Shown here: piece after piece, positions 24,547-33,638 of the stretch
Position numbering within the stretch: position 1 is the first letter of the stretch
Layout of the letters: every line of letters starts with the position of its first letter
Assembly: GCF_001613345.1 (NCBI RefSeq)
Contig: NZ_BDCE01000040.1
Location: 1-64,000 of the forward strand
Length of the DNA stretch: 64,000 nt
Direction: 5' to 3'
From: Nocardia uniformis NBRC 13702
GTDB lineage: Bacteria > Actinomycetota > Actinomycetes > Mycobacteriales > Mycobacteriaceae
The notes under the pieces: generated by a model
What the model saw: the letters and a program-made list of their open reading frames with translations, nothing else
The model's database searches: none
What the model was told of the DNA's origin: nothing
Position numbers and translations under genes: made by a program

Positions 24547-26943
24547 GTGCGCATTGCCGTAATCGGCGGAGGACCTGCGGGTCTGTACTTCTCCGCCTTG
24601 ATGAAACAGCTCGATCCGAACCATGAGATCACGATCTGGGAGCGCAATGCTCCCGACGACACCTTTGGTTTCGGCGTGGTGTTCTCCGACGAGACCCTCG
24701 GCGCCATCGAGCATGCCGATGAGCAGGTCTACCAGCGGATGAGCGCGCGGTTCGCCCGCTGGAGCGATATCGACGTCAGCTACCGGGGTGAGATCCGAAC
24801 CTCGGGTGGTCAGGGTTTCGCTGCGATGAGCCGCAAGGAACTGCTGCATATCCTGCAGGAGCGCTGTCGCGAACTGGGCGTCACAATTCATTTCGGCCAG
24901 TTGGCGCCGGCGGTGGCGGAACTCGCGGCCACGTATGATCTCGTCTTGGGCGCTGACGGCCTGAATTCCGCTGTCCGGAACCAATACGCTGATATTTTCG
25001 GCCCGTCTCTGGACCTGCGACACAACAAGTACATGTGGTTGGCCACCGACCGGGCGTTCGAAGCCTTCGAGTTCTTCGTCAAGCACACTCCGTACGGCGT
25101 CATGCAGGTGCACGGCTACCCGTATAGCGCCACCGAGAGCACCTTCATCGTCGAAATGCACGAATCCGTATGGCGGAACGCCGGTTTCCACGAATTCGCC
25201 GATCGCGAATTCCTGCCGGGCGACAGCGACGACAAGTCCATCGCGTTGCTGAAGGATATCTTCGCCGAAGAACTGGACGGTAATAGCCTGCTGGCCAATA
25301 ACTCCCGGTGGATCCAGTTCACCACCGTGCGCAACCGGACCTGGCGCCACGACAATATCGTCCTGGTAGGGGACGCGGCGCATACCGCCCATTTCTCCAT
25401 CGGCTCGGGCACCAAGCTGGCCATGGAGGATGCCCTCGCTCTCGCCGCCTGCTTGCACGAAAACGATTCGGTCGCAGGTGGACTCGACGCCTACGAGGCG
25501 GAACGCCGACCGGTTGTCGAGTCGCTGCAGCGGGCCGCCCAAGCCAGTCTGGAATGGTTCGAGTCGATCGGCCGCTACACCGACCAGCAACCGGACCAGT
25601 TCGCATTCAATCTACTGACCCGCAGTCGCCGGATCACCTACGACAACCTCAGGCTGCGCGACGACGACTTCGTCGACGCACTCGACCGCTGGTACCTGTC
25701 CACGCAGGCCGATACCGTGGCGACGCCTCGTCCACCGATGTTCTACCCGCTGAAGATCAAAGACGTCGAGCTGCCCAATCGCATCCTGGTCGCACCGATG
25801 GACATGTATTCAGCGGTCGACGGCGTTCCGAGCGATTTCCACCTGGTCCACCTCGGCAGCAAGGCGCTCGGCGGCGCGGGTCTGGTGATGACCGAAATGG
25901 TCTGCGTGTCACCGGAAGGCCGCATCACTCCCGGATGCGCAGGCCTCTACAACGAGGAGCAGCAGCGGGCCTGGTCACGCGTCGTCGACTTCGTCCACAG
26001 CAACTCGGAATCGAAAATCGGTGTGCAGCTCGGACACTCCGGACGCAAGGGCGCCACCAAGGTCATGTGGGAGGGAATCGACGCGCCGCTGGAGTCCGGC
26101 GGCTGGGAAACCGTTGGTCCGTCGGCCATTCCGTACGGCCCGGACAGCCGCACCCCGCGGGAGCTCACCGCCGCAGAGTTGGATGAGATAACCGCCCAGT
26201 TCATCGTGGCCGCACAAGCTGCCGAGCGCGCCGGTTTCGACCTACTCGAGCTGCACTGTGCGCATGGGTATCTGCTGTCCTCCTTCCTGTCGCCGTTGGC
26301 CAACGAGCGGACCGACGAATTCGGTGGGTCACTGGCGAACCGGCTCCGCTTCCCGTTGCGGGTACTCGACGCCGTCCGGGAGGTCTGGCCTTCGGGACGT
26401 CCACTGTCGGTGCGCATTTCGGCGACGGACTGGGCCGACGGCGGCAATACCATCGATGACGCCGTCGACATCGCCCGCGCCTTCGCCGAACACGGCGTGG
26501 ATGTGCTGCACGTGTCCTCCGGACAGGTGGTCGAACACGAACGGCCCGCCTACGGGCGCAGCTACCAGACCCCGTTCGCCGACCGGATCCGGCACGAGGT
26601 CGGGATCCCACACGGTATCGCCGTGATCGCGGTGGGCGCGATCTCGTCATACGACGATGTCAACTCGGTACTACTCGCCGGCCGTGCCGACCTGGTCGCG
26701 GTCGGCCGAACCCACCTGTGGGATCCGCAGTGGACGCTGCACGCGGCGACCGAACAGGGTTATCGCGGCGAGGGCGCGCACTGGCCCGCACAGTTCCGGG
26801 CGGGCAACCGCAAGCCGCCGACCGGACGCACCGACGGTCCGGCGCCGCGACTGCAATTGATCCGGGACACGGCGCGACCGCCCGACATCCGCCGCCGCTG
26901 GCAGCCTGCCGCGAGCGTCGCTACGCACGAGAGGCTCTCATGA
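24547..26943 (+). CDS. Fused FAD monooxygenase / OYE-type reductase (salicylyl- or 2-aminobenzoyl-CoA monooxygenase/reductase)
   Basis: GTG at 24547 follows AGAGGTGTGAGG and gives 798 residues; the frame upstream is a shadow. Residues 1-390 are a group A flavoprotein monooxygenase (VRIAVIGGGPAGLYFSALMK, FGFGVVFSDETLGAIE, DNIVLVGDAAHTAHFSIGSG). Residues 400-770 are an old-yellow-enzyme barrel (LKIKDVELPNRILVAPMDMY, GVQLGHSGRKG, LLELHCAHGYLLSSFLSPLA, VAVGRTHLWDPQW). This fusion is typical of salicylyl-CoA 5-hydroxylase (SdgC) and 2-aminobenzoyl-CoA monooxygenase/reductase. It would hydroxylate, and perhaps partly reduce, the ring of the aryl-CoA. Confidence 0.94.
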   Translation: MRIAVIGGGPAGLYFSALMKQLDPNHEITIWERNAPDDTFGFGVVFSDETLGAIEHADEQVYQRMSARFARWSDIDVSYRGEIRTSGGQGFAAMSRKELLHILQERCRELGVTIHFGQLAPAVAELAATYDLVLGADGLNSAVRNQYADIFGPSLDLRHNKYMWLATDRAFEAFEFFVKHTPYGVMQVHGYPYSATESTFIVEMHESVWRNAGFHEFADREFLPGDSDDKSIALLKDIFAEELDGNSLLANNSRWIQFTTVRNRTWRHDNIVLVGDAAHTAHFSIGSGTKLAMEDALALAACLHENDSVAGGLDAYEAERRPVVESLQRAAQASLEWFESIGRYTDQQPDQFAFNLLTRSRRITYDNLRLRDDDFVDALDRWYLSTQADTVATPRPPMFYPLKIKDVELPNRILVAPMDMYSAVDGVPSDFHLVHLGSKALGGAGLVMTEMVCVSPEGRITPGCAGLYNEEQQRAWSRVVDFVHSNSESKIGVQLGHSGRKGATKVMWEGIDAPLESGGWETVGPSAIPYGPDSRTPRELTAAELDEITAQFIVAAQAAERAGFDLLELHCAHGYLLSSFLSPLANERTDEFGGSLANRLRFPLRVLDAVREVWPSGRPLSVRISATDWADGGNTIDDAVDIARAFAEHGVDVLHVSSGQVVEHERPAYGRSYQTPFADRIRHEVGIPHGIAVIAVGAISSYDDVNSVLLAGRADLVAVGRTHLWDPQWTLHAATEQGYRGEGAHWPAQFRAGNRKPPTGRTDGPAPRLQLIRDTARPPDIRRRWQPAASVATHERLS

Positions 26944-28568
26944 CCGAGACTGCTACCGGCGCGGACCTGGTGATCCGGGCCGGTGTCATACACACCCTCG
27001 CGGATCTTCCTCCGCAGCGAGCCATCGCGGTGCGCGGTGACCGGATAGTCGCCAGCACACAGGAGTACGGCGGACTCGACCCGTGGATCACTGCCCAGAC
27101 CCGGGTAATCGACGCCCCCGATGGCGCGGTGCTGCCGAGTTTCGACGACACCCACACCCATCTCATCTATGCCGGGTTCGGTGCGCACGACGTTCCGGTC
27201 CATCGGGCAAGAAACATCGCCGAATTTCTGGAGCTGATCCGGGAACGTGCCGCGGTCACACCACCGGGCGAGTGGATCCGCACGACCACGAACTGGCAGG
27301 AACTCAATCTCGCCGACCGTCGCATGCCCACGGCCGCCGAATTGGACTCCGCCACCGATAAGCACGCCGTTCTGGTCCGGCGCGGTGGTCACAACGCTGT
27401 CGCCAACTCCTATGCCCTGAGCCTGGCCGGTGTCGACGCCGACACCGCGACGCCTCCTGGCGGGCTGATCGGCCGCAACGACGACGGCACCCTCAATGGG
27501 CGATTGATCGACTCCGCAATGCATTTGGTCGATCACCTATTACCTCGGCCGAGTCTCGAGGAGCGAATCTCCGGCCTGAACCTGGCCTCCCACGACTACG
27601 CCGCCAGCGGCATCGGCACCGTCCGGGACTGTGCGGTGCCACTGCCGGATCTCGACGTGCTCGCCCGCGCGCACGATGCGGGCAGTCTGCACACCAGGGT
27701 TCGCGCCCTGGTGATGGCGGGAGGTATGACCGATCCGAGGCAAGTGGACGAACTGCTCGACGCGATGGAGCCGTGGCGCTACCGCTCGGATCCCTGGCTG
27801 CGGGTCTGGGGTGTGAAGTTCGTTCTGGACGGCGGCCTGGAGGCGGGTGCGACCGAAGACCCCTACGTCGGCCACGACGATTTCTGCGGTCTGCTCATGT
27901 GTGAGCCGGACGCGCTCGTCGACGCGGTCGAGCGCGTCGTCCGGCGCGGCTGGCGGGTCGGCACCCATGCCTACGGTGACCGTGCGGTACGCACCCTACT
28001 CGACGTCTATCAGCAAGTCCTGGAACGCAACCCAGGGCTGCCGGCCCGATCATTGGTCATCGAACACGGTGGTCTCGCGACTTCGGAGCAGCGTGCGCGT
28101 GCGGTCGCTCTCGGGATTCCGGTGACCATTCAGCAGCCGCTCCTCCACGACACCGCCGAGGTCGAAATCGGCTACTGGGGTCCGGAACGTGTCGCGCAGC
28201 TGTTTCCCGCTCGCCAATGGATCGACGCGGGTGCCCTGGTCACGGGTGGCTCCGACTTCCCTGTCGGCCCGTTCGGGGCGATGCAGTCGGTGTGGGGCAT
28301 GGTGACGCGGGAGACGGTCGCCGGTGTGCTGGGGCCCGAACACGCCATCACCCGGGATGAGGCGATCGATATGCATACGGTCGCGGCGACTCGACTGCTC
28401 GGCGAGAGCGATACCCGCGGCAGCCTGTCCCCGGGGCGACTGGCCGACCTGACCATCTGGCCCGTGGACCCCCGGACGGCCCCGATCGAGGAGTTGCGCG
28501 GTCTGGCCCCGCTGGCGACGGTGATCGGTGGTCGTGTCGTCCACGACGCGGGCCTCCAGAGCCAGTGA
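26940..28568 (+). CDS. Amidohydrolase (YtcJ-like, metal-dependent)
   Basis: ATG at 26940 overlaps the monooxygenase stop (ATGA) and gives 542 residues. The N-terminal beta-sandwich (ADLVIRAGVIHTLADLPPQR) precedes the HxH metal motif in LPSFDDTHTHLIYAGFG. Further ligands appear in GWRVGTHAYGDRAVRTLLD, LVIEHGGLATSEQRARA and VTGGSDFPVGPFGAM (the Asp), and the C-terminal GSLSPGRLADLTIWPVDP closes the family pattern. YtcJ-like enzymes remove acyl or formyl groups or open lactams. Co-translation suggests it acts on an intermediate of this pathway. Confidence 0.9.
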   Translation: MTETATGADLVIRAGVIHTLADLPPQRAIAVRGDRIVASTQEYGGLDPWITAQTRVIDAPDGAVLPSFDDTHTHLIYAGFGAHDVPVHRARNIAEFLELIRERAAVTPPGEWIRTTTNWQELNLADRRMPTAAELDSATDKHAVLVRRGGHNAVANSYALSLAGVDADTATPPGGLIGRNDDGTLNGRLIDSAMHLVDHLLPRPSLEERISGLNLASHDYAASGIGTVRDCAVPLPDLDVLARAHDAGSLHTRVRALVMAGGMTDPRQVDELLDAMEPWRYRSDPWLRVWGVKFVLDGGLEAGATEDPYVGHDDFCGLLMCEPDALVDAVERVVRRGWRVGTHAYGDRAVRTLLDVYQQVLERNPGLPARSLVIEHGGLATSEQRARAVALGIPVTIQQPLLHDTAEVEIGYWGPERVAQLFPARQWIDAGALVTGGSDFPVGPFGAMQSVWGMVTRETVAGVLGPEHAITRDEAIDMHTVAATRLLGESDTRGSLSPGRLADLTIWPVDPRTAPIEELRGLAPLATVIGGRVVHDAGLQSQ

Positions 28569-28608
28569 CCATGAAAACTGCGATATACCTGCGAGATTGG
28601 CTGAACTC

Positions 28609-29529
28609 ATGACGACCGAAACGCTGGCTACTTCCGCGATCTTCACCGCGGCCGTCGATTTGACGCCCGCCGACCCCGAACACTTCGACATTGCCTTCAC
28701 CGCGACCACACAGCCGTGCCCTTGGCCCAAGGCCTACGGTGGCGATCTGGTGGCCGCGGCCGCGGCTGCGGCCATGCGAACCGTGACCGATGGCAAAACA
28801 ATGCACTCGATGCACAGCTACTTCCTGCGCCCGGCCGATATCGGTGCCGACGTCCGGTACGAGGTGGAGTTGCTGCGGGACGGCCGCGGCTACAGCACAC
28901 GGCAGGTGCGTGGTTACCAGAATGGCAAGCCGGTCTATGTCTGCCTGGCCAACTTCGCCGCGGGCGAGCCGAGCGGAACCTTCCAGACCGAACTCACCGA
29001 GGTGGTCCCCGATCCCGAAGGACTGCCCAGTTCGGCGGCCTACCTCACCGATCGCACCGGCGGATCGATGACCGAAGAGTCCAAGGCCTACTGGTCCGGT
29101 GGCCGCAGCTTCGACATGCGGCACGTACCCGGGCCGGTCTACCTCGCCGTCGATGGAGACCGCGTGCCGCACCAGGCGGTCTGGGTAAAGCCATTCGACC
29201 CGCTGCGGCCGGTCGACGGCCTGAGCGAAGCCCAGCGGGATCTGGCCGCCCTCGCCTATGTCTGCGACTACACAATTCTCGAGCCGGTCTTACGGGTACT
29301 CGACTTACCCTGGGCCAAGCCCACTCTGGTCACCGCGAGCCTCGACCACGCAATGTGGTTTCACCGTTCGGGACCGGTCGACGACTGGCTGCTCTACGTC
29401 CAGCAGGCAGTCGCCGCCGATTCGGGGCGAGGCCTGGCCACCGGCCGCTTCTACACTCGCGATCACCGGCACTTGGCGACGGTGCTCCAGGAGGGCATGA
29501 TCCGCGACTCCCAACCGCGCGACGTGTAG
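28609..29529 (+). CDS. Acyl-CoA thioesterase II (TesB-like, double hotdog)
   Basis: The 306-residue protein has two hotdog repeats: residues 15-130 (QPCPWPKAYGGDLVAAAAAA, KTMHSMHSYFLRPADIGADV, RGYSTRQVRGYQNGKPVYVC) and 190-300 (LAALAYVCDYTILEPVLRVL, TASLDHAMWFHRSGPVDDWL, LYVQQAVAADSGRGLATGRF). This is the TesB layout with the Asp-Gln-Thr type active site in the second half. It ends the aromatic operon and converges with aspA, four bases apart. Start ATG 28609 is chosen from the MTTETLA N-terminus. Confidence 0.92.
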   Translation: MTTETLATSAIFTAAVDLTPADPEHFDIAFTATTQPCPWPKAYGGDLVAAAAAAAMRTVTDGKTMHSMHSYFLRPADIGADVRYEVELLRDGRGYSTRQVRGYQNGKPVYVCLANFAAGEPSGTFQTELTEVVPDPEGLPSSAAYLTDRTGGSMTEESKAYWSGGRSFDMRHVPGPVYLAVDGDRVPHQAVWVKPFDPLRPVDGLSEAQRDLAALAYVCDYTILEPVLRVLDLPWAKPTLVTASLDHAMWFHRSGPVDDWLLYVQQAVAADSGRGLATGRFYTRDHRHLATVLQEGMIRDSQPRDV

Positions 29530-29533
29530 GTCA

Positions 29534-30961
29534 TCACGGCAGCGGGCCACCCTCGGTCACTGGGGCGGCGAGACCCGCCAGGCGATGGGGCGCGAGCAGC
29601 TCGGCGACCCGCTCTGGCGAGAGCAGTCCGAGCTCGGTCGCGATATCGCCGACGAATTGTCCGGTCAGCAAGGCTTGTTTGGCGATGGCAGCGCTCGCGG
29701 CATAGCCGATATGGGGGGTCAGCGCCGTCACGATACCTACCGACCGGCGCACCCCCTGCTCCAGGTGCTCACGGTTGGCGGTAATGCCGGGGACGCATTT
29801 CGTTGCCAGGGCATCGGCTGCGGCGATCAGATGGGTGGTGGTTTTGAGGAGGCTGTAGGCGATGATCGGTTCGAAGGCATTGAGCTGGAACTGTCCGGCC
29901 TCGGCGGCCATGGTTACGGTCAGATCATTGCCTATGGCTTCGTAGGCGATCTGGTTGACGAGTTCGGGGACAACGGGATTGACCTTGCCGGGCATGATCG
30001 ACGACCCGGCCTGCAGAGGGGGCAACTGGATCTCGCCGAATCCTGTCACCGGACCGGAGGACATCAGGCGCAGGTCATTGCAGGTCTTCGAGAGTTTGAC
30101 CGCGACCCGCTTGAGGATGCCCGACACCTGGACGAAGGCCCCGGCGTCCTGGGTCGCCTCGATCAGGTTCTCCGCCGGAGTCACCGCTTCACCGGTGAGC
30201 TCGCTCAGATGTGCGCAGGCCAGCGCGGAATACTCTGGGTGACCGTTGATTCCGGTGCCGATGGCGGTGCCGCCGAGATTGCTCTCGCACAGCAGTGCGG
30301 CACCTTCGGCGAGCCGGAGGCAGTCCTCGCGCACCATGACCGCGAAGGTGCCGAATTCCTGACCCAACGTCATCGGTACGGCGTCCTGCAATTGGGTGCG
30401 GCCCATTTTGATGACGTCGGCGAATTCGACGGCCTTGAGATCGAAGGCGTCCGCGAGGCGGCCCAGGGCGGCGGCGAGGTCCCGGACATGGCGTACCACA
30501 GCGAGATTCACCGAAGTCGGGTAGACGTCATTGGTGGATTGGCCGAGGTTGACATGGTCGAGGGGGTCGAGCTCGCCGTAGGTGCCGCGCTCGTGGCCGA
30601 GCAGTTCGAGGGCACGGTTGGCGATGACCTCGTTGGCGTTCATATTCGTCGAGGTGCCCGCACCGCCCTGGATGGGGTCGATGGGGAATTGGTCGTGGAG
30701 GGCGCCGTTCCTGATTTCCGCGCAGGCACTGTCGATCGCCTCGGCACGACGGGCATCGAGCACACCCAGTTCCCGATTGGCCCGGCACGCGGCCTGTTTC
30801 ACCGCGGCGAGGGAGGCGATGAGGGCCGGGTAGTTCCCGATGGCGTCGCCGGTGACCGCGAAATTCCGTAGGGCGCGGGCGGTGTGGACGCCCCAGTAGG
30901 CATCGTTCGGCACGGGCAGTGCGCCGAGGGAGTCGCTTTCGATCCGGGTGCTGTCGGTCAT
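29534..30961 (-). CDS. aspA: Aspartate ammonia-lyase
   Basis: ATG at 30961 overlaps the asparaginase stop (ATGA) and has CGGAG about 10 bases upstream, giving 475 residues. The fumarase/aspartase superfamily motifs are present: GGAGTSTNMNANEVIANRAL, HVNLGQSTNDVYPTS, KMGRTQLQDAVPMTLGQEFG, GTAIGTGINGHPEY and the signature GSSIMPGKVNPVVPE. It deaminates L-aspartate to fumarate. With the asparaginase and permease upstream it completes conversion of L-asparagine to fumarate and two ammonia. Confidence 0.96.
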   Translation of the reverse strand: MTDSTRIESDSLGALPVPNDAYWGVHTARALRNFAVTGDAIGNYPALIASLAAVKQAACRANRELGVLDARRAEAIDSACAEIRNGALHDQFPIDPIQGGAGTSTNMNANEVIANRALELLGHERGTYGELDPLDHVNLGQSTNDVYPTSVNLAVVRHVRDLAAALGRLADAFDLKAVEFADVIKMGRTQLQDAVPMTLGQEFGTFAVMVREDCLRLAEGAALLCESNLGGTAIGTGINGHPEYSALACAHLSELTGEAVTPAENLIEATQDAGAFVQVSGILKRVAVKLSKTCNDLRLMSSGPVTGFGEIQLPPLQAGSSIMPGKVNPVVPELVNQIAYEAIGNDLTVTMAAEAGQFQLNAFEPIIAYSLLKTTTHLIAAADALATKCVPGITANREHLEQGVRRSVGIVTALTPHIGYAASAAIAKQALLTGQFVGDIATELGLLSPERVAELLAPHRLAGLAAPVTEGGPLP

Positions 30962-32025
30962 TGATAACTCCGGGAGGGTGAGTGGGATTCGCGGGCGGGT
31001 GACGGGAGCTTCGGTGCGGCACGGGGATTCGCGAGCTCGCCGAGCAGGTTCGTGGTCACCCAGTGCCGCAGGGCGGCGCCGGTGAGTCCGTGGGCGACGA
31101 GGAAGGACAGTTTGGCGAGAGCAGCCTCCCTCGTCATATCGCCGCCGCTGATGGCACCGGCGTCGAGCAGCGCCCGCCCCGGCTGATACCGCTCCAGATC
31201 GATGGAGCCGCTGTCGCACTGGGTGATGACGACGACCGGTGTGCTGCGCCTGGTCGCGGAGCGGATCGACGCGATCAGGTCGGCGCTGTGCAGTGGCGCG
31301 GTACCGGCCCCGTAGCACTCGAGCACCAGGCCGCCCCGGTAGTGCCCCAGCGCCGCGTCGAGCAGTTCGGCATGCATCCCCGGGAACACCGTGAGGAGCC
31401 CGACCGGATCGTTCGCCGCGCCGCCGCGCCGCGGGATCGGTAGCGCGGACGGCCGCTCAGGTGGCGTCAGGTCGCGGATGGTGGCGAATCCGTCGTAGTC
31501 GTCGATGGCGCGTTTGGAGGCTCGCACCGCGGGATGCAATGCGGAGCCGAAGGCCAGGTAGGTACCCGGGACGGGCTGGGCGACAATCGAATTCAGTGCC
31601 AGGTGCAGATTGCCGCGGGCATCGCTACCTGGATGACCCAGGGGAATCTGGGCTCCGGTCAGCAGCACGGGAACCGCGATATCGCGCAGTTCGAACGCGA
31701 TTCGCGCACCGACATAGGCCATCGTGTCGGTGCCGTGAATAACGATCACACCATCCGTTCCGGCCGCCGTACCCGAACGCACCCGCTCGGCGATCCGGAC
31801 GGCGGTGCCCGCATCGGCGTCGGCGCTGTCGATGACCCGATCGAGTTCGCCGTACCGACAATCGACCGAAACCTCCGCTGCCTCCTCGAACTCATCGATG
31901 ATCTCGGCGATCTCGGCATCGAGTCCCGACCGGGGATGCATACCCGCCCCGTGGTCGACCATCCCGAATGTGCCTCCGGTGTACAGGATCTCGACCCGCA
32001 TCGGCGGCCGCTCGACCGCCGTCAC
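30958..32025 (-). CDS. ansA: L-asparaginase
   Basis: The GTG start at 32025 overlaps the permease stop (GTGA). The 355-residue protein has both asparaginase Thr motifs: VEILYTGGTFGMVDHG near the N-terminus and DGVIVIHGTDTMAYVGARIA. LLTGAQIPLGHPGSDARGNL and VFPGMHAELLDAAL follow. No signal peptide is seen, so it is a cytoplasmic type I enzyme that hydrolyses asparagine to aspartate and ammonia. Its C-terminal tail (residues 335-355) is serine- and proline-rich and probably disordered. Confidence 0.95.
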   Translation of the reverse strand: MTAVERPPMRVEILYTGGTFGMVDHGAGMHPRSGLDAEIAEIIDEFEEAAEVSVDCRYGELDRVIDSADADAGTAVRIAERVRSGTAAGTDGVIVIHGTDTMAYVGARIAFELRDIAVPVLLTGAQIPLGHPGSDARGNLHLALNSIVAQPVPGTYLAFGSALHPAVRASKRAIDDYDGFATIRDLTPPERPSALPIPRRGGAANDPVGLLTVFPGMHAELLDAALGHYRGGLVLECYGAGTAPLHSADLIASIRSATRRSTPVVVITQCDSGSIDLERYQPGRALLDAGAISGGDMTREAALAKLSFLVAHGLTGAALRHWVTTNLLGELANPRAAPKLPSPARESHSPSRSYQ

Positions 32026-33470
32026 GAGGGATCGACCGGGGCGAGAACATCGGTGGCGAGTCGGTCGCGCACCCGGAACCAGCCCACGACCATGGCGACA
32101 ACGACCGCCGCGAATACCACCACGGTGATCCGCCCGATCTCGGCGTCGAAGACCATGAGGACAACGACCCCGGCGAGAAAGACGAGTGTCGCGATATTGA
32201 GGACGGGAGCGAACGGCAAGCGGAAGGCGGGCCGGACGTACTCCCCCTGCTCGGATCGGCGCACGAAGATCCAGTGGCAGATCATGATCGACGCCCAGGT
32301 GCCGACAATCCCCAGTCCGGACAGATTCAGCACGATCTCGAATGCCTTCTGCGGCATGAGCAGATTCAGCGCCACACCGGCGATCCCGACCGAGCTGGTG
32401 ATCAGAATCCCGCCGTAGGGAACGCCATTGCGGTTCATGCGCTGGGCGAAACTCGGGGCGGTACCGGCCATGGCCATCGATCGCAGGGTGCGGCCCGTCG
32501 CGTACAGACCGGCGTTCAGGCTCGACAGTGCGGCGGTGAGCACCACCAGGTTCATGATGTCACCGGCGTGCGGAACGCCGATCGAGCTCATCACCGTGAC
32601 GAAGGGACTTTCCTTGGCGGAGTAGGCCGTCCACGGCAGCAGCAGCGTGAACAGGATGACCGAGCCGGCGTAGAACAGGATGATCCGCCACATGATGGAG
32701 TTCACCGCCTTCGGGATGACGGCCTTCGGATTATCGGATTCGCCCGCCGCTACACCGATCATCTCCGTACCACCGAATGCGAAGACCACGCCGAGGGCAA
32801 TGGTGAACATGGGAGCCAGACCCTGCGGGAACAGACCGCCATTGTCGGTGATTGTCGATATGCCCGGCACATTGCCGCCCACCGGTGTGCCCGTGACGAT
32901 GAACCCGATGGCCACCAGCATGAAGATGACGATGGCTCCCACCTTGATGAGCGCGAACCAGAACTCCATCTCACCGAACAGCCGCACCGAGACGACATTG
33001 AGTGCGACAACAAGTGCCAGCGCGATGAGCGCCAGCACCCACTGCGGCACCGGAACGAACATGGCCCAGAAATGCGCGTAGAGCGCGACCGCGGTGATAT
33101 CGGCAACCAGCGTTGTCGACCAGTTCAGGAAATACAGCCAGCCCACGGTGTATGCGCCACGCTCGCCGAGGAATTCGCGGGCGTAGGAGACGAACGCCCC
33201 GGATGACGGCCGATACATCACCAGTTCGCCGAGGGCGCGCACGACCATGAAGGTGAAGATGCCGCACACGATGTAGACGAAGGCCAGGGACGGTCCGGCC
33301 AGCGCCATGCGGCCGCTGGCACCGAGGAACAGCCCGGTGCCGATGGATCCGCCGATCGCGATCATCTGCATATGGCGTTTGCGGAGCTGCTTCTGATAGC
33401 CGATATCGCCGATATCGACCTTGGCTGCCGGTGTGGCGGTATCGGTCGCCGTGTCGCTGTGGTGCTGCAT
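32022..33470 (-). CDS. Amino acid permease (AnsP-like, APC superfamily)
   Basis: ATG at 33470 with AGGAAGG ahead gives 482 residues; the longer frame to 33629 covers the promoter. The APC signature DIGYQKQLRKRHMQMIAIGG then SIGTGLFLGASGRMALAGPS is typical of proton-coupled asparagine permeases, followed by VRALGELVMYRPSSGAFVSY. Twelve membrane helices are apparent. It is the first gene of the permease-asparaginase-aspartase run, and the 27-bp GntR operator candidate lies 54 bp ahead of its start. Confidence 0.94.
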   Translation of the reverse strand: MQHHSDTATDTATPAAKVDIGDIGYQKQLRKRHMQMIAIGGSIGTGLFLGASGRMALAGPSLAFVYIVCGIFTFMVVRALGELVMYRPSSGAFVSYAREFLGERGAYTVGWLYFLNWSTTLVADITAVALYAHFWAMFVPVPQWVLALIALALVVALNVVSVRLFGEMEFWFALIKVGAIVIFMLVAIGFIVTGTPVGGNVPGISTITDNGGLFPQGLAPMFTIALGVVFAFGGTEMIGVAAGESDNPKAVIPKAVNSIMWRIILFYAGSVILFTLLLPWTAYSAKESPFVTVMSSIGVPHAGDIMNLVVLTAALSSLNAGLYATGRTLRSMAMAGTAPSFAQRMNRNGVPYGGILITSSVGIAGVALNLLMPQKAFEIVLNLSGLGIVGTWASIMICHWIFVRRSEQGEYVRPAFRLPFAPVLNIATLVFLAGVVVLMVFDAEIGRITVVVFAAVVVAMVVGWFRVRDRLATDVLAPVDPS

Positions 33471-33523
33471 CGAAACCTTCCTGAGGCGGGTCCAGCCCAG
33501 GCGGCGACGGTGACCACACCTAC

Positions 33524-33550
33524 CTGTCAGGCTGTAAGACAGCCAGACAG
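33524..33550. promoter_or_regulatory. Operator candidate between the permease and gntR
   Basis: CTGTCAGGCTGT (33524-33535) and ACAGCCAGACAG (33539-33550) form a 12-bp inverted repeat with one mismatch around AAG. It lies in the divergent promoter of the permease operon and the FCD/GntR gene and is the best candidate site for that regulator. Confidence 0.75.
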
Positions 33551-33638
33551 TAACGCGGGTCACAACCGGTGTCAATGTCGGCCCGACATGCGGCTTCGAC
33601 GCTTTGACGCCATCTGACCCGCTGCCCATACTTATCGC

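Noticed and set aside
31968..33206. 412-residue plus-strand frame opposite the amino acid permease
   Set aside because: His/Asp/Arg-rich shadow of the transmembrane coding sequence; the permease on the other strand is certain.
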